From: Streptococcus respiraculi
GTDB lineage: Bacteria; Bacillota; Bacilli; Lactobacillales; Streptococcaceae
Length of the DNA: 64,000 nt
Assembly (NCBI RefSeq): GCF_003595525.1
Contig: NZ_CP022680.1
Span: 1,266,001-1,330,000 of the forward strand
Direction of reading: 5' to 3'
The translations under genes were made by a program, and so were the position numbers. Below the pieces are notes generated by a model. That model had not been told where the DNA came from and did not search any database. It was given only the letters and a program-made list of their open reading frames with translations. Positions 27,201 through 37,385 of the stretch are shown piece by piece. How positions within the stretch are numbered: position 1 is the first letter of the stretch; each line of letters opens with the position of its first letter.

Positions 27201-29407
27201 TAGTTGCCTCCTTTTTCAAGTTTACGTGCAAGACGTGTTAAGAGTGTAATGACAATCAAGTAGATAATGGCAAGGATTGCATACATACGGAAAGATTGAT
27301 AGTTCCGAGCGATAATGATTTTACCAGCTTGGAACAATTCGACCAGACCAATCGCTGAGATAATGGTTGTATCTTTCAAGGTGATGACAAATTGGTTAAT
27401 GAAGTTTGGCAACATCAGCTTAGCTGCTTGTGGCAAGATAATCTTACGCATGGTTGTGGTGTAGGAAATGCCCAAACTGCGAGAAGCTTCCATTTGTCCA
27501 ACTGGAACAGCCTGAATCCCTCCGCGCACAATTTCGGCGATATAAGCACCAGAGTTGAGGGATAGAGCAATCGTACCTGCGACAAAGTCGTTGATTGGTG
27601 ATTGCTGACCAGTCATCGATTCAATCAAGTTTGGAATGCCCCAGAAAATGAAAGCAGCGACAATCATCAAAGGAATACCACGAACTACATCGACAAAGAT
27701 GGATGCGATGACACGAAGTGTCTTAAATGGGCTGACTGCAAACATTCCAAAGATAATTCCGATGATAATTGCAATGGCAAAGGAAAGAAGAGCCAATCCA
27801 ATCGTAATACCAAGACCTGAAAGAAGTTGACCGTAGTTGTTTTTGAGCAAGCCCCAAATGGTTGATTCATCAATCGTTGAAGTAGAAGCGTTATCTGTAT
27901 TTTCGTTATTATTGAAATACTTGTTCATGATTTCATCGTATTTACCTGATTGAACCAATTCAGCAAGACCGTTGTTAAACATTTCGATTAACTCTGGATT
28001 GCTACCTTTTTTCACAGCAAATCCAAGGCTGCCTGTTGCGATTCCTTCGACCGGTGTTTCAAAATCACGTCCTTGTTGAATCGCATAAAGAAGCACCGCC
28101 TCGTCGTCCATTAGGGCATCGATCGAACCAGAATTTAAGCTATCGTACATGGTAGATGCTTCATCAAAGGCTTTTACGCTATAGCCGTACTTACTAGCAT
28201 TTTCTTCCAAATAACTGTAAGAAGAAGTTCCGTTTTTCGCGCCGACTGTTTTACCTGAAAGATCTTCGTAGCCAGAGATTCCACTGCCTTTTTTGACCGC
28301 AAGACGAATGCTTGAGGTGTAGTATGCGTCTGAGAAATCAAAGATTTTCTTGCGGGCATCTGTAATGGTCATTCCTGCAATAACAGCGTCTGCTTGTCCT
28401 GCCTGTACCGCATTGAGAGCAGCATCAAAACCAGGATTTTGAATGGTTACTGTGAATCCTTGCTGCTCGGCAATCGCCTTGATCAGCTCGATGTCAATTC
28501 CTGTGTATTTTCCGTCTTTGCCTTGGTATTCAAATGGGGCAAATGATGAGTCAGATACGATGGTGTAAGAAGACTTCACTGGAGTAGCAGTCGCTCCAAG
28601 CTTTCCTGTTAGGCTGAGGCGAGAGCCGTAGTCTTCTGATGTGCTTGCTTTGTCAGAAGCAGAAGTGCTTCCGAGCCACTTTTTCACGATGTCATCGTAA
28701 GTACCATCTTTTTTCATGGCAGAAAGTGCCTTGTTAAAGTCGTCTACCAGATATTCATATTGGCTCCCTTTTTTGACAGAAAAACCAAATGATCCAATCG
28801 CTTCACCCTTCATGTTGATTGCCAAGTCTTGCCCTTTTTGAATGGCGTATTGGATAACAGCTTCATCGTCCATCACAGCATCAACTGCGCCAGCAGATAA
28901 GCTATTATACATGGTATCACCCGTATCAAAGGTCTTAATGCTGTAGCCGTATTCGCTCTTATGTTGGTCAAGGAAGTTTTGTGCAGCGGTACCATTTTTG
29001 ACACCGACTGTTTTTCCTTTTAACTGCCCATATTCAGATACGGGATTTTTTTTCGTTGAAGCAATCACGATTTTAGTATCGAAGTAAGGGTCTGAGAACG
29101 TAAAGACTTTCTTACGAGCATCCGTAATCGTTGTTCCTGCCATGAGGGCATCAGCTTGACCAGATTGAACAGCATTGACAGCTGCATCAAATCCAGGGAA
29201 ACTTTGGCTGACAGTCCATTTGGAGCGCTTGGCTACTTCGTTGATGATATCGACATCAAGTCCCTTGTAGACTTGGTCGGAGTCTTTAAACTCAAAAGGT
29301 GCATAAGTGGAGTCAAATACAATATCGACAGTATCGTCGGCTTTGACCGGTGAAAATAGGAAGAATAGTGGCAGAAGAACTGCCAATGTAAACCATTTTT
29401 TCTTCAT
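27200..29407 (-). CDS. glnP: glutamine ABC transporter, two substrate-binding domains fused to permease
   Basis: A 735-aa GlnP-type protein: signal peptide (to VKA near residue 23), then two tandem type-3 periplasmic-binding domains (about 28-245 and 280-500) with repeated motifs YAPFEFK / FAPFEYQ and [19 protein letters not shown] / [19 protein letters not shown]. The permease domain (about 525-735) has the EAA-type loop [10 protein letters not shown]. Two binding domains give two capture sites per subunit, as known for lactococcal GlnPQ. Operon with glnQ. Confidence 0.95.
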   Translation of the reverse strand: MKKKWFTLAVLLPLFFLFSPVKADDTVDIVFDSTYAPFEFKDSDQVYKGLDVDIINEVAKRSKWTVSQSFPGFDAAVNAVQSGQADALMAGTTITDARKKVFTFSDPYFDTKIVIASTKKNPVSEYGQLKGKTVGVKNGTAAQNFLDQHKSEYGYSIKTFDTGDTMYNSLSAGAVDAVMDDEAVIQYAIQKGQDLAINMKGEAIGSFGFSVKKGSQYEYLVDDFNKALSAMKKDGTYDDIVKKWLGSTSASDKASTSEDYGSRLSLTGKLGATATPVKSSYTIVSDSSFAPFEYQGKDGKYTGIDIELIKAIAEQQGFTVTIQNPGFDAALNAVQAGQADAVIAGMTITDARKKIFDFSDAYYTSSIRLAVKKGSGISGYEDLSGKTVGAKNGTSSYSYLEENASKYGYSVKAFDEASTMYDSLNSGSIDALMDDEAVLLYAIQQGRDFETPVEGIATGSLGFAVKKGSNPELIEMFNNGLAELVQSGKYDEIMNKYFNNNENTDNASTSTIDESTIWGLLKNNYGQLLSGLGITIGLALLSFAIAIIIGIIFGMFAVSPFKTLRVIASIFVDVVRGIPLMIVAAFIFWGIPNLIESMTGQQSPINDFVAGTIALSLNSGAYIAEIVRGGIQAVPVGQMEASRSLGISYTTTMRKIILPQAAKLMLPNFINQFVITLKDTTIISAIGLVELFQAGKIIIARNYQSFRMYAILAIIYLIVITLLTRLARKLEKGGN

Positions 29408-29644
29408 TTCAATTCTCCTTCATTTAATATAATGATTAGAAATCCTGTGAAAAATCATTTTCAAACTGTTTTCCCTCTTTGTTTCTAAAACATAATGGAT
29501 AGTATACCATAAATAGCCTTGATTTGCAAAGGTATATGTTAGAAAATATAACATCAGTATGTTCTCTGTATTTTCCCTATTTAGACTTGAATAGTAGCTG
29601 AAAAACCGATACAATAGCAGTAACAAATTAAAAAGGAGAAAAGT

Positions 29645-30550
29645 ATGGAAAAAAAGCGGATGTTTGCTGCTGTAAAGACACTGCCTGATAAAAGGTTAAA
29701 TTGGTTCTATGCCTTTTGCTTGCCCTTTATCGTTCAATTTGTCTTACTCGTCGGATTTATAGTTGCGGGATTTCTTATGGATGTCCTCCTAGCGTTCCTA
29801 CCAACTGACGCGATTCAAATGCTATTTTATATTCTAGACCCTGTATTCTTACAATTGCTGAGCTTTGCCGTTCCTTTTGTGATGGTATTAGTATGGGTGC
29901 GATTTGTAGAAAAAAGACCAATTGCAGGCCTAGGATTGTATAAAAAAGGTGCCGTTAAGGAGTTGATGAAAGGCTTGGGAGTTGGAATTTTACTAATCAG
30001 TGCAGTTGTACTATTGCAATGGCTGACAGGGAGTATTGAATTGGCAGAGACCTATTTTACAGGCTTGAATGTCTTCAATTTCCTTCTCATCTTTCCTTTC
30101 TGGTTTCTTCAAAGTGCCACAGAAGAATTATCCACTCGTGGTTGGCTTTTCCCAAGCGTCGTACGTAAAACCACGCTTCCAATTGGACTTGCAGTATCTA
30201 GTCTACTTTTTTCCCTTCTCCATATTGGGAATAATGCTATCAGCCTGATTTCTTTGCTGAATATTGCCTTGTTTGGCCTCTTTGCCTGTCTCTACGTCTT
30301 AAAAACAGACAATATCTGGGGAGTATCGGCTATTCATGCTGCCTGGAATTGCTTCCAAGGGACTGTGTATGGTGTTAACGTCAGCGGAATCAGCGTTTCA
30401 TATTCCTTGATGAGATTTGCCCCGACCTCAGCTCCAACCTATCTGTCTGGTGGAGAATTTGGCTCTGAGGGCAGTATCATTGCTTCCGTTATATTAGCGA
30501 TAGGATGTGCTTACCTAGCTTGGCACTTATATCAAAAAAGAGCTTCATAA
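29645..30550 (+). CDS. CPBP family intramembrane metalloprotease
   Basis: A 301-aa multi-pass membrane protein with all three CPBP (Abi) motifs: EELSTR (EExxxR) near residue 160, FSLLH near 190 and HAAWN near 233. The family includes prenyl-protein processing-like enzymes, some of which give self-immunity to bacteriocins; no bacteriocin genes are adjacent. Ribosome site AAAGGAG. Its last codons overlap a hairpin that is duplicated in inverted orientation 285 bp downstream. Confidence 0.88.
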   Translation: MEKKRMFAAVKTLPDKRLNWFYAFCLPFIVQFVLLVGFIVAGFLMDVLLAFLPTDAIQMLFYILDPVFLQLLSFAVPFVMVLVWVRFVEKRPIAGLGLYKKGAVKELMKGLGVGILLISAVVLLQWLTGSIELAETYFTGLNVFNFLLIFPFWFLQSATEELSTRGWLFPSVVRKTTLPIGLAVSSLLFSLLHIGNNAISLISLLNIALFGLFACLYVLKTDNIWGVSAIHAAWNCFQGTVYGVNVSGISVSYSLMRFAPTSAPTYLSGGEFGSEGSIIASVILAIGCAYLAWHLYQKRAS

Positions 30551-30559
30551 GCTCTTTTC
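30530..30559 (+). repeat. 30-bp inverted repeat, left copy / terminator
   Basis: It is identical to the reverse complement of 30843-30872 over 30 bases. It contains AAAAGAGCTT-cat-AAGCTCTTTT and encodes the last residues YQKRAS of the CPBP protein. Confidence 0.85.
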
Positions 30560-30628
30560 GGATTGAAGAAAAAGTCTTTTTGAGATACTTTTCTTAGGTG
30601 GTGCGGACGGTAGCGACTTCCTGCGGAG

Positions 30629-30680
30629 TAAAATAATCCAGTGGATTATTTTAGCCTGAGCCTAGAAACAAAAGAGCGAG
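30629..30680 (+). repeat. single CAGTG / CTAGAAA hairpin module
   Basis: TAAAATAATC-CAGTG-GATTATTTTA is a perfect 10-bp stem. It is followed by GCCTGAGC-CTAGAAACAAAA-GAGCGAGG, which keeps the second loop but pairs poorly. Same order as downstream of rpoD. Confidence 0.7.
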
Positions 30681-30842
30681 GATGATCGATTTAGACAAAA
30701 TCACGATTGAACCCACTCCCTATTTTACCACAGCAAAAAGTATTTGATAAGGCTCGCTCCGCTCGCGAAAATCGGAAAATCAAATGTTCAGTTAGCAGAA
30801 CTTTTGAATTTGTTTAAATAAATCTCGGGTTTGTCTACGTTC

Positions 30843-30872
30843 TGAAAAGAGCTTATGAAGCTCTTTTTTGAT
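30843..30872 (-). repeat. 30-bp inverted repeat, right copy / terminator
   Basis: Reverse complement of 30530-30559. Reading + strand, GAAAAGAGCTTATGAAGCTCTTTTTTG is also a functional-looking terminator. Confidence 0.85.
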
Positions 30873-30934
30873 AGGCATTTCTCCAAAGAGCTAACAGGCA
30901 TGATTTATGATAAAATAGGAGGGTGAGGTAACCT

Positions 30935-32923
30935 ATGATTGATAGAAGAACAACAAACAAATTTAAGCTAGTGTCCAAATACCAGCCGTCGGGAGATCAG
31001 CCAGAGGCGATTGAGACCCTAGTTGATAATATTGAGGGGGGCGAGAAAGCCCAGATTTTGCTGGGGGCAACAGGAACAGGAAAGACCTATACCATGAGCC
31101 AAGTGATTGCTCGGGTCAATAAACCCACCCTTGTTATTGCCCATAACAAGACGCTAGCAGGGCAGCTTTACGGCGAGTTCAAGGAATTTTTCCCTGAAAA
31201 TGCGGTCGAGTATTTCGTGTCTTACTATGACTACTACCAGCCAGAAGCCTATGTGCCCTCAAGCGATACCTATATCGAAAAGGATAGTTCGGTCAATGAT
31301 GAAATTGATAAACTTCGCCATTCGGCAACATCAGCCCTTTTAGAGCGCAACGATGTGATTGTTGTAGCCTCTGTCTCGTGTATCTATGGTTTAGGTTCGC
31401 CAAAAGAATACGCGGATAGCGTGGTCAGTCTGCGTCCCGGACTTGAAATCTCACGAGATAAACTCCTCAATGATTTAGTCGATATTCAGTTTGAACGCAA
31501 CGATATTGATTTTCAACGCGGGCGCTTTCGTGTTCGTGGTGATGTGGTAGAAATTTTCCCAGCCAGTCGTGATGAGCATGCCTTTCGGGTGGAATTTTTC
31601 GGAGATGAGATCGATAGGATTCGTGAAATCGAGGCTCTGACAGGTCAGGTCTTGGGAGAAGTGGACCACTTGGCGATTTTCCCTGCTACGCACTTTGTGA
31701 CTAGTGATGATTACATGGAAACAGCCATCAGCAAGATTCAAGCAGAACTTGCTGACCAGCTGGAAGTCTTTGAAAAAGAAGGTAAACTCCTTGAAGCTCA
31801 ACGCCTCAAACAGCGGACAGAGTATGATATTGAGATGCTACGAGAAATGGGCTACACCAACGGGGTCGAAAATTACTCCCGCCACATGGACGGTCGTAGC
31901 GAAGGCGAGCCTCCCTACACTCTGCTTGATTTCTTCCCAGATGATTTTCTGATTATGATTGACGAAAGCCACATGACCATGGGGCAAATCAAGGGCATGT
32001 ACAACGGAGACCGTTCACGTAAGGAAATGCTGGTTAACTATGGTTTCCGCTTGCCGAGTGCGCTTGATAACCGTCCGCTTCGCCGTGAGGAATTTGAAAG
32101 CCATGTACATCAAATTGTCTACGTGTCTGCGACACCAGGTGATTATGAAAATGAACAGACGGATACCATTGTCGAGCAAATCATTCGTCCGACAGGTCTC
32201 CTAGACCCTGAAGTCGAAGTCCGCCCAACCATGGGACAAATGGATGATTTACTTGGCGAGATTAACAATCGGGTGGAAAAAGGTGAACGGACCTTCATAA
32301 CTACATTGACCAAGAAAATGGCAGAAGACTTGACCGACTACCTTAAAGAAATGGGCGTTAAGGTCAAATACATGCATAGCGATATCAAGACTTTGGAGCG
32401 GACAGAGATTATTCGGGATTTACGCTTGGGAGTTTTTGATGTCCTCATTGGAATCAACCTCTTGCGCGAGGGAATCGACGTCCCAGAGGTGAGTTTGGTT
32501 GCCATTCTTGACGCGGATAAGGAAGGCTTTTTGCGGAACGAACGCGGTCTTATTCAGACCATTGGACGGGCGGCCCGCAATAGTGAAGGACATGTCATTA
32601 TGTATGCCGATAAGATTACAGACTCCATGCAGCGCGCCATGGACGAGACGTCCCGCCGTCGCCAGATTCAGATGGAACACAACGAAAAACACGGCATTAT
32701 CCCGCAGACTATTAAAAAAGAAATCCGCGATTTGATTAGCGTGACCAAGGCAGTTCTTCCAGATAAGGAAGAAACGCTCGGTATTGAAAGTCTCAACAAG
32801 CAAGAGCGTAAAGACATGATTAAGAAATTAGAAGGTCAAATGCAGGAAGCGGCAGGTCTCCTGGACTTCGAACTCGCAGCACAAATCCGCGATATGATTC
32901 TGGAAATCAAAGCGTTGGATTAG
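30935..32923 (+). CDS. uvrB: excinuclease ABC subunit B
   Basis: A 662-aa damage-verifying helicase of nucleotide excision repair. Walker [11 protein letters not shown] lies near residue 42 and the beta-hairpin region [12 protein letters not shown] near 95. DESH is near 342, motif [11 protein letters not shown] near 540, and the C-terminal UVR domain ([12 protein letters not shown]) binds UvrC. Full length. The ribosome site precedes ATG by about six bases. Confidence 0.97.
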   Translation: MIDRRTTNKFKLVSKYQPSGDQPEAIETLVDNIEGGEKAQILLGATGTGKTYTMSQVIARVNKPTLVIAHNKTLAGQLYGEFKEFFPENAVEYFVSYYDYYQPEAYVPSSDTYIEKDSSVNDEIDKLRHSATSALLERNDVIVVASVSCIYGLGSPKEYADSVVSLRPGLEISRDKLLNDLVDIQFERNDIDFQRGRFRVRGDVVEIFPASRDEHAFRVEFFGDEIDRIREIEALTGQVLGEVDHLAIFPATHFVTSDDYMETAISKIQAELADQLEVFEKEGKLLEAQRLKQRTEYDIEMLREMGYTNGVENYSRHMDGRSEGEPPYTLLDFFPDDFLIMIDESHMTMGQIKGMYNGDRSRKEMLVNYGFRLPSALDNRPLRREEFESHVHQIVYVSATPGDYENEQTDTIVEQIIRPTGLLDPEVEVRPTMGQMDDLLGEINNRVEKGERTFITTLTKKMAEDLTDYLKEMGVKVKYMHSDIKTLERTEIIRDLRLGVFDVLIGINLLREGIDVPEVSLVAILDADKEGFLRNERGLIQTIGRAARNSEGHVIMYADKITDSMQRAMDETSRRRQIQMEHNEKHGIIPQTIKKEIRDLISVTKAVLPDKEETLGIESLNKQERKDMIKKLEGQMQEAAGLLDFELAAQIRDMILEIKALD

Positions 32924-32950
32924 AAAAAATCATGGATCTGACCACTCAGA

Positions 32951-32974
32951 TCAGTGGTTTTGAGTAAAGAATAG
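32951..32974 (+). terminator. uvrB hairpin
   Basis: ACCACT-cagatc-AGTGGT then TTTG. Confidence 0.6.
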
Positions 32975-33028
32975 CAAGAAAGACCACAAAAAAATAGGTC
33001 GGGAGTGGAAAATCTAATCTAAGTAAAT

Positions 33029-33064
33029 CCGTCTGCTATCAATAGATAGGGCGGATTTTTTGAT
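33029..33064 (+). terminator. intrinsic terminator
   Basis: AAATCCGTC...GGCGGATTT then TTTTG, between uvrB and hemW. Confidence 0.7.
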
Positions 33065-33130
33065 TGCAACATAACCGCTCATAACAAGGCCTCATTTTTA
33101 CACACTCGAGCTCTATCTCATTCCCTCTTT

Positions 33131-33166
33131 CTGACGAAAAGGGGTGAGTGTGGTATAATAGCTTCA
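33131..33166 (+). promoter_or_regulatory. hemW promoter, predicted leaderless
   Basis: -35 CTGACG (33131-33136), 17-bp spacer, TGG-extended -10 TATAAT (33154-33159). The predicted start site falls on the A of the hemW ATG at 33166, and there is no ribosome site. Confidence 0.7.
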
Positions 33167-34305
33167 TGACAAAAAGACCGACTTCAGCTTATGTGCATAT
33201 TCCCTTTTGTACTCAGATTTGTTACTATTGTGATTTTTCAAAGGTATTTATCAAAAATCAGCCTGTTGATGAGTACTTAGCAGCTCTTATGGAGGAGATA
33301 CGGTTCTATGACATACCTCCTTTAAAAACCCTCTATATTGGCGGTGGGACACCGTCTGCCTTGTCTGCTGAGCAATTGGACTATTTACTGACCAATTTGG
33401 AGAACTTACTCGACTTATCACAAGTAGAAGAATTTACCATTGAGGCCAATCCTGGGGATTTGACAGCAGATAAGATTGCTGTTTTACGAAAATCCAAGTG
33501 CAACCGGGTTTCACTGGGTGTACAGACTTTTGATGACCGCATGCTCAAGAAAATCGGGCGTTCCCACAATCAATCCCAGATTTATGAGACGATTAGCGCC
33601 TTAAAAGCTGCAGGTTTCCACAATATCTCGATTGATTTAATCTATGCCCTACCTGGGCAGACCATGGAGCAGGTCAAAGATAATGTAACACGGGCTCTTT
33701 CGCTGGATATTCCCCACATGAGCCTCTATAGTTTGATTTTGGAGAATCATACGGTCTTTATGAATCGCCAGCGCAGGGGAAATCTGCACCTACCCAATGA
33801 AGATGTCGAGTCAGATATGTTCGAGTACATCTTGCAGGAATTGGAAAAAAATGGCTTTGAACATTATGAGATTTCCAATTTCACAAAGCCAGGTTTTGAA
33901 AGTAGGCATAATCTCATGTATTGGGATAATGCAGAATACTTTGGTCTGGGAGCGGGGGCTTCTGGTTATCTGGCTGGTATGCGCTATCGCAATCGAGGCC
34001 CTATTCAGCATTATCTGAAGTCCATTCGAGAAAAGGGGCATGCGAGGCTTCACGAAGAGCGACTATCGCAGGCAGAGCAAATGGAAGAAGAAATGTTTTT
34101 GGGATTGCGGAAGAAAACAGGCGTTTCGATTGCTCGTTTTGAGGAAAAATTTGCAACATCCTTTAAAGAACGCTATGGTCAGGTGGTTGCAGACTTGAAG
34201 AACGAAGGTCTCCTTCAGGAAGAAAATGGCTTTATCCGAATGACTAAAAAAGGGCTTTTTCTCGGAGATACAGTTGCAGAACGATTTATAATAGGAGAGG
34301 AATAA
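33166..34305 (+). CDS. hemW: radical SAM protein HemW (heme chaperone / HemN-like)
   Basis: A 379-aa radical SAM enzyme. The cluster motif CTQICYYCDF has the CxxxCxxC pattern, followed by GGGTPSAL and the HemN/HemW domain IDLIYALPGQT. It lacks the extra N-terminal cysteine typical of true HemN coproporphyrinogen dehydrogenases, so HemW is the better name. I start at ATG 33166; an upstream ATG at 33148 lies in the promoter. It is the first gene of a run of five overlapping genes. Confidence 0.9.
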   Translation: MTKRPTSAYVHIPFCTQICYYCDFSKVFIKNQPVDEYLAALMEEIRFYDIPPLKTLYIGGGTPSALSAEQLDYLLTNLENLLDLSQVEEFTIEANPGDLTADKIAVLRKSKCNRVSLGVQTFDDRMLKKIGRSHNQSQIYETISALKAAGFHNISIDLIYALPGQTMEQVKDNVTRALSLDIPHMSLYSLILENHTVFMNRQRRGNLHLPNEDVESDMFEYILQELEKNGFEHYEISNFTKPGFESRHNLMYWDNAEYFGLGAGASGYLAGMRYRNRGPIQHYLKSIREKGHARLHEERLSQAEQMEEEMFLGLRKKTGVSIARFEEKFATSFKERYGQVVADLKNEGLLQEENGFIRMTKKGLFLGDTVAERFIIGEE

Positions 34306-35048
34306 TGGGACTACGTTATCAGGAAACACTCACTCTGCCCTTTGACATGGTAGATGTCAAGCAAGAATTAAAAATTCCAGGATTTTTAGCGTATTGTTTA
34401 GCCTTGTCTGGTCGCCAATCAGAGCTTCTAGGGCGTGGAGATAAGGAAATCTTTGAGCAGTATGGCCTTGTCTGGGTAGTGACGGATTATGAAGTGGATA
34501 TCACTCGCCTGCCACGCTATCAGGAAACGATTACGATTGAGACAGAAGCGATTTCTTACAATAAATTTTTCTGCTATCGGACCTTTCATATCTATGATGA
34601 AGCAGGAGGCTTACTTATCAAGATTTTAGCCTACTTTGTCTTAATTGATTTTGAGACCAGAAAGGTCAGTCCAGTTCCAGAGGAATTGATTGCTCCTTAT
34701 CAATCTGAAAGGGTCAAAAAAGTAGCGCGCGCTCCTAAATATGGTACGCTAGCAGAAGCTGTTGAACAAGAGAGAGAGGTGCGGTATTTTGATATTGATT
34801 TAAATGGTCATGTCAACAACAGCAAGTATCTGGAATGGATGTACGAAAGTTTGGCGCATGAATTTCTCATCACTCACCGACCAACTTATTTCCAACTGAA
34901 GTATATCAAGGAAGTAGCGCCAGAGGCCTTAGTGACGACAAAAGTGGTGCAGGAAGAAGGTTGCACGCAACATGAAATCTGGTCTAAAGGCCAGCTAAAT
35001 GCCCAAGGAATGATTAAATGGAGAAGTCAAGATGACAGCAAACAATAA
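34305..35048 (+). CDS. acyl-ACP thioesterase
   Basis: A 247-aa FatA/FatB-like thioesterase with two hotdog halves. The second half carries FDIDLNGHVNNSKYLEWM, the Asn-His active-site block. It releases fatty acids from acyl-ACP in the cytoplasm. Start overlaps the hemW stop by one base (TAATG). Confidence 0.9.
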   Translation: MGLRYQETLTLPFDMVDVKQELKIPGFLAYCLALSGRQSELLGRGDKEIFEQYGLVWVVTDYEVDITRLPRYQETITIETEAISYNKFFCYRTFHIYDEAGGLLIKILAYFVLIDFETRKVSPVPEELIAPYQSERVKKVARAPKYGTLAEAVEQEREVRYFDIDLNGHVNNSKYLEWMYESLAHEFLITHRPTYFQLKYIKEVAPEALVTTKVVQEEGCTQHEIWSKGQLNAQGMIKWRSQDDSKQ

Positions 35049-35652
35049 TTGGCTCAAGTGGGCTGTCCGCCTACAGGCCTTGGCGCAGACGGGTCTTGCT
35101 TATGGTAAGGATGTCTATGATATAGAACGATTTGAAGAAATTCGCCAGATAGCAGCAGAAATGCTGGTGGAGCCGTCGGGCTTACCACTAGAGCAAGTAG
35201 AAGAATTGTTTTGTAACGAAATAGGCTATCAAACGCCCAAACTCGATACACGCGCAGCTATTATCCAAGACCAAAAAATCCTCTTGGTTCAAGAAAATGA
35301 TGGCTTGTGGTCTTTACCTGGAGGCTGGTGTGATGTCGATTGCTCGACCATGGAAAATGTGATTAAGGAAGTGCGAGAAGAGGCTGGGCTTGATGTCGAG
35401 GTTGTGCGTCTGGTGGCCATTTTGGACAAAGCAAAGAGCAATCCTAGCAGGTCTGCTCACCATGTGACCAAGGTCTTTTACCTATGCCGAGCACTCGGTG
35501 GAGAATTTCAAGCCAATTCTGAGACAGTTGCGAGCGCCTATTTTGCCTTGGAGGATTTGCCTGATCTGTCCGTTGGGAAAAATACAGCAGAACAGATAAC
35601 TCTCTGCTTTGAAGCGCATCAGGCAGAGCACTGGGAAGCACGATTTGAGTGA
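35032..35652 (+). CDS. NUDIX hydrolase with N-terminal NUDIX_N domain
   Basis: A 206-aa pyrophosphohydrolase. The first ~60 residues match the small helical NUDIX_N domain. The Nudix box begins GGWCDVD and continues to VREEAGL (near residues 100-122), with the metal-binding REE. The substrate is probably ADP-ribose or another nucleoside diphosphate derivative, but the sequence does not settle this. It overlaps the thioesterase by 17 bases. Confidence 0.88.
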   Translation: MTANNNWLKWAVRLQALAQTGLAYGKDVYDIERFEEIRQIAAEMLVEPSGLPLEQVEELFCNEIGYQTPKLDTRAAIIQDQKILLVQENDGLWSLPGGWCDVDCSTMENVIKEVREEAGLDVEVVRLVAILDKAKSNPSRSAHHVTKVFYLCRALGGEFQANSETVASAYFALEDLPDLSVGKNTAEQITLCFEAHQAEHWEARFE

Positions 35653-35661
35653 GGAGATAAG

Positions 35662-36435
35662 ATGAGTTATAAAGGATATTTAATTGATTTGGATGGGACC
35701 ATTTACAAGGGAAAGGACCGCATTCCAGCAGGTGAGCGCTTTGTTCATGCTCTTCAGGAACGCAAACTCCCCTATCTCTTTGTGACGAATAATACTACCC
35801 GCAGACCAGAAACCGTTCAGACCATGTTGCAGGAGCAGTTTAACATCGATACCCCACTTGAGACCATTTATACTGCCAGTCTTGCGACTGTTGATTATAT
35901 GAAGCAGCTGGGAAAGGAAAAGACGGCTTATGTGATTGGAGAAGAGGGGTTGAAATCAGCGATTCTTGAAGCAGGCTATGTGAAAGAAACAGATAATCCT
36001 GCTTATGTCGTGGTCGGACTTGATACTGATTTAACCTATGAAAAATTGACCATTGCAACTTTGGCGATTCAAAAAGGTGCGGTATTTATTGGGACCAATC
36101 CTGATTTAAATATCCCGACTGAACGAGGACTCTTGCCGGGAGCAGGCTCTTTGATTGCCTTGCTAGAAGCAGCAACGCGGGTCAAGCCAACCATTATCGG
36201 CAAACCCCAAGCCATTATCATGGACAATGCCCTTGCGATTTTAGGAACTAAGCAGAGCGAGACCCTCATGGTTGGGGATAATTATTTGACAGATATCCGG
36301 GCAGGAATTGACAATGACTTTCCAACGCTTCTTGTCTTAACAGGTTTTACCAAACCTGAAGAGGTGGCAACACTCCCAGTAGCACCGACCCATGTGCTGA
36401 ATAGCCTAGATGAATGGAGTTTCGATGAAAACTAA
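35662..36435 (+). CDS. NagD-type HAD hydrolase (TIGR01457 family)
   Basis: A 257-aa HAD phosphatase with motif [12 protein letters not shown], motif [14 protein letters not shown] with the motif III Lys, and motif [11 protein letters not shown]. The long C2 cap of the NagD type lies between motifs II and III. It probably dephosphorylates a small sugar or nucleotide phosphate. Its last codons overlap the following membrane protein gene. Confidence 0.9.
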   Translation: MSYKGYLIDLDGTIYKGKDRIPAGERFVHALQERKLPYLFVTNNTTRRPETVQTMLQEQFNIDTPLETIYTASLATVDYMKQLGKEKTAYVIGEEGLKSAILEAGYVKETDNPAYVVVGLDTDLTYEKLTIATLAIQKGAVFIGTNPDLNIPTERGLLPGAGSLIALLEAATRVKPTIIGKPQAIIMDNALAILGTKQSETLMVGDNYLTDIRAGIDNDFPTLLVLTGFTKPEEVATLPVAPTHVLNSLDEWSFDEN

Positions 36436-37054
36436 ATTTTCAGTAGTGGCCAGTTTGTTTTTTCTATTGTCAGTGTCCGTTGTGGCGACAATCTACCTAG
36501 CTTGGCTTTTCTATCCTCTAGAAATCAAGTGGTTGGGCTTGGAACAAGTCGTTTACATGAAGAGCGCAGACATCAGCTATAATTTCAATATCCTCCTGCG
36601 CTATCTGACTTTACCGTGGGATCAGACGCTCTCCATGCCCAATTTTCCCTCGTCAGCAGACGGCTTACACCATTTTCAGCAGGTCAAGTGGCTCTTCCAC
36701 CTTGCTCAGGCTGTTGTATTAGTAAGTCTGCCTGGCTTTCTATCTTTTTGGAAAAACGTTGTGAAAAAAGGATATGGTAGCTTATATCGCCCTGTTTTTC
36801 TGACAGCAGCTGTTTTGCCGATTGTGATCGGTATCTTTGGTGTCATCATCGGGTTTGACAGTTTTTTTACCCTCTTTCACCAAGTCCTCTTTGCAGGTGA
36901 TAGTAGCTGGCTATTTAATCCGAATACAGATTCTGTTATCTATATTTTACCAGCGGAATTTTTCTTGCATTGTTTCTTGCTCTTTTTCGCCTTATACGAG
37001 GGGCTGTGTCTGGGGATGCTAGTGAAATGCAAGTCGAAAAGAAAATCTCGGTAA
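36425..37054 (+). CDS. TIGR01906 family integral membrane protein
   Basis: A 209-aa protein with about four membrane segments (near residues 10-30, 95-115, 130-150 and 180-200) and a Lys/Arg-rich C-terminus. It resembles the TIGR01906 family, always found next to the NagD-type HAD gene in streptococci and lactococci. Function unknown. I start at ATG 36425 with TGGAG as ribosome site, inside the end of the HAD gene. Confidence 0.8.
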   Translation: MKTKFSVVASLFFLLSVSVVATIYLAWLFYPLEIKWLGLEQVVYMKSADISYNFNILLRYLTLPWDQTLSMPNFPSSADGLHHFQQVKWLFHLAQAVVLVSLPGFLSFWKNVVKKGYGSLYRPVFLTAAVLPIVIGIFGVIIGFDSFFTLFHQVLFAGDSSWLFNPNTDSVIYILPAEFFLHCFLLFFALYEGLCLGMLVKCKSKRKSR

Positions 37055-37082
37055 GTACCGAGAAACTTTTTCTAGAAATATC

Positions 37083-37111
37083 TTGACAAAATAGGGCAAT
37101 AGCGGTATAAT
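37083..37111 (+). promoter_or_regulatory. rpsU promoter
   Basis: Perfect consensus: TTGACA (37083-37088), 17-bp spacer, TATAAT (37106-37111). Confidence 0.9.
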
Positions 37112-37145
37112 AATATGGATTTTGAAATTGAGGGGAGTGAAAATA

Positions 37146-37322
37146 ATGTCAAAAACAGTTGTACGCAAGAACGAATCACTTGATGATGCTCTTCGTCGTT
37201 TCAAACGTGCGGTTACTAAAGCTGGTACTCTTCAAGAAACACGCAAACGCGAATTCTACGAAAAACCATCTGTAAAACGTAAACGCAAATCAGAAGCAGC
37301 TCGTAAGCGTAAAAAATTCTAA
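37146..37322 (+). CDS. rpsU: 30S ribosomal protein S21
   Basis: A 58-aa basic protein ([20 protein letters not shown], ending in a Lys/Arg-rich tail), the usual S21. Start is ATG 37146 after GGGGAGTG; an in-frame start at 37122 is upstream of the ribosome site. Own promoter and own terminator, so a monocistronic unit. Confidence 0.97.
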
Positions 37323-37328
37323 CATGTA

Positions 37329-37354
37329 AAAAACAGCTGTCAAGCTGTTTTTTT
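37329..37354 (+). terminator. rpsU terminator
   Basis: AAAACAGCT-gtc-AAGCTGTTTTTTTG. Confidence 0.9.
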
Positions 37355-37385
37355 GTCCTATCCATACTTATATAAAGGAGTTAAC

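Larger units (their letters stand above)
30551..30934. other. intergenic segment between two inverted terminator copies
   Basis: No gene. It contains one copy of the CAGTG/CTAGAAA hairpin module (30629-30680), an AT-rich tail, the right copy of the 30-bp inverted repeat, and the uvrB ribosome site (AGGAGGGTGAGG). Confidence 0.75.
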
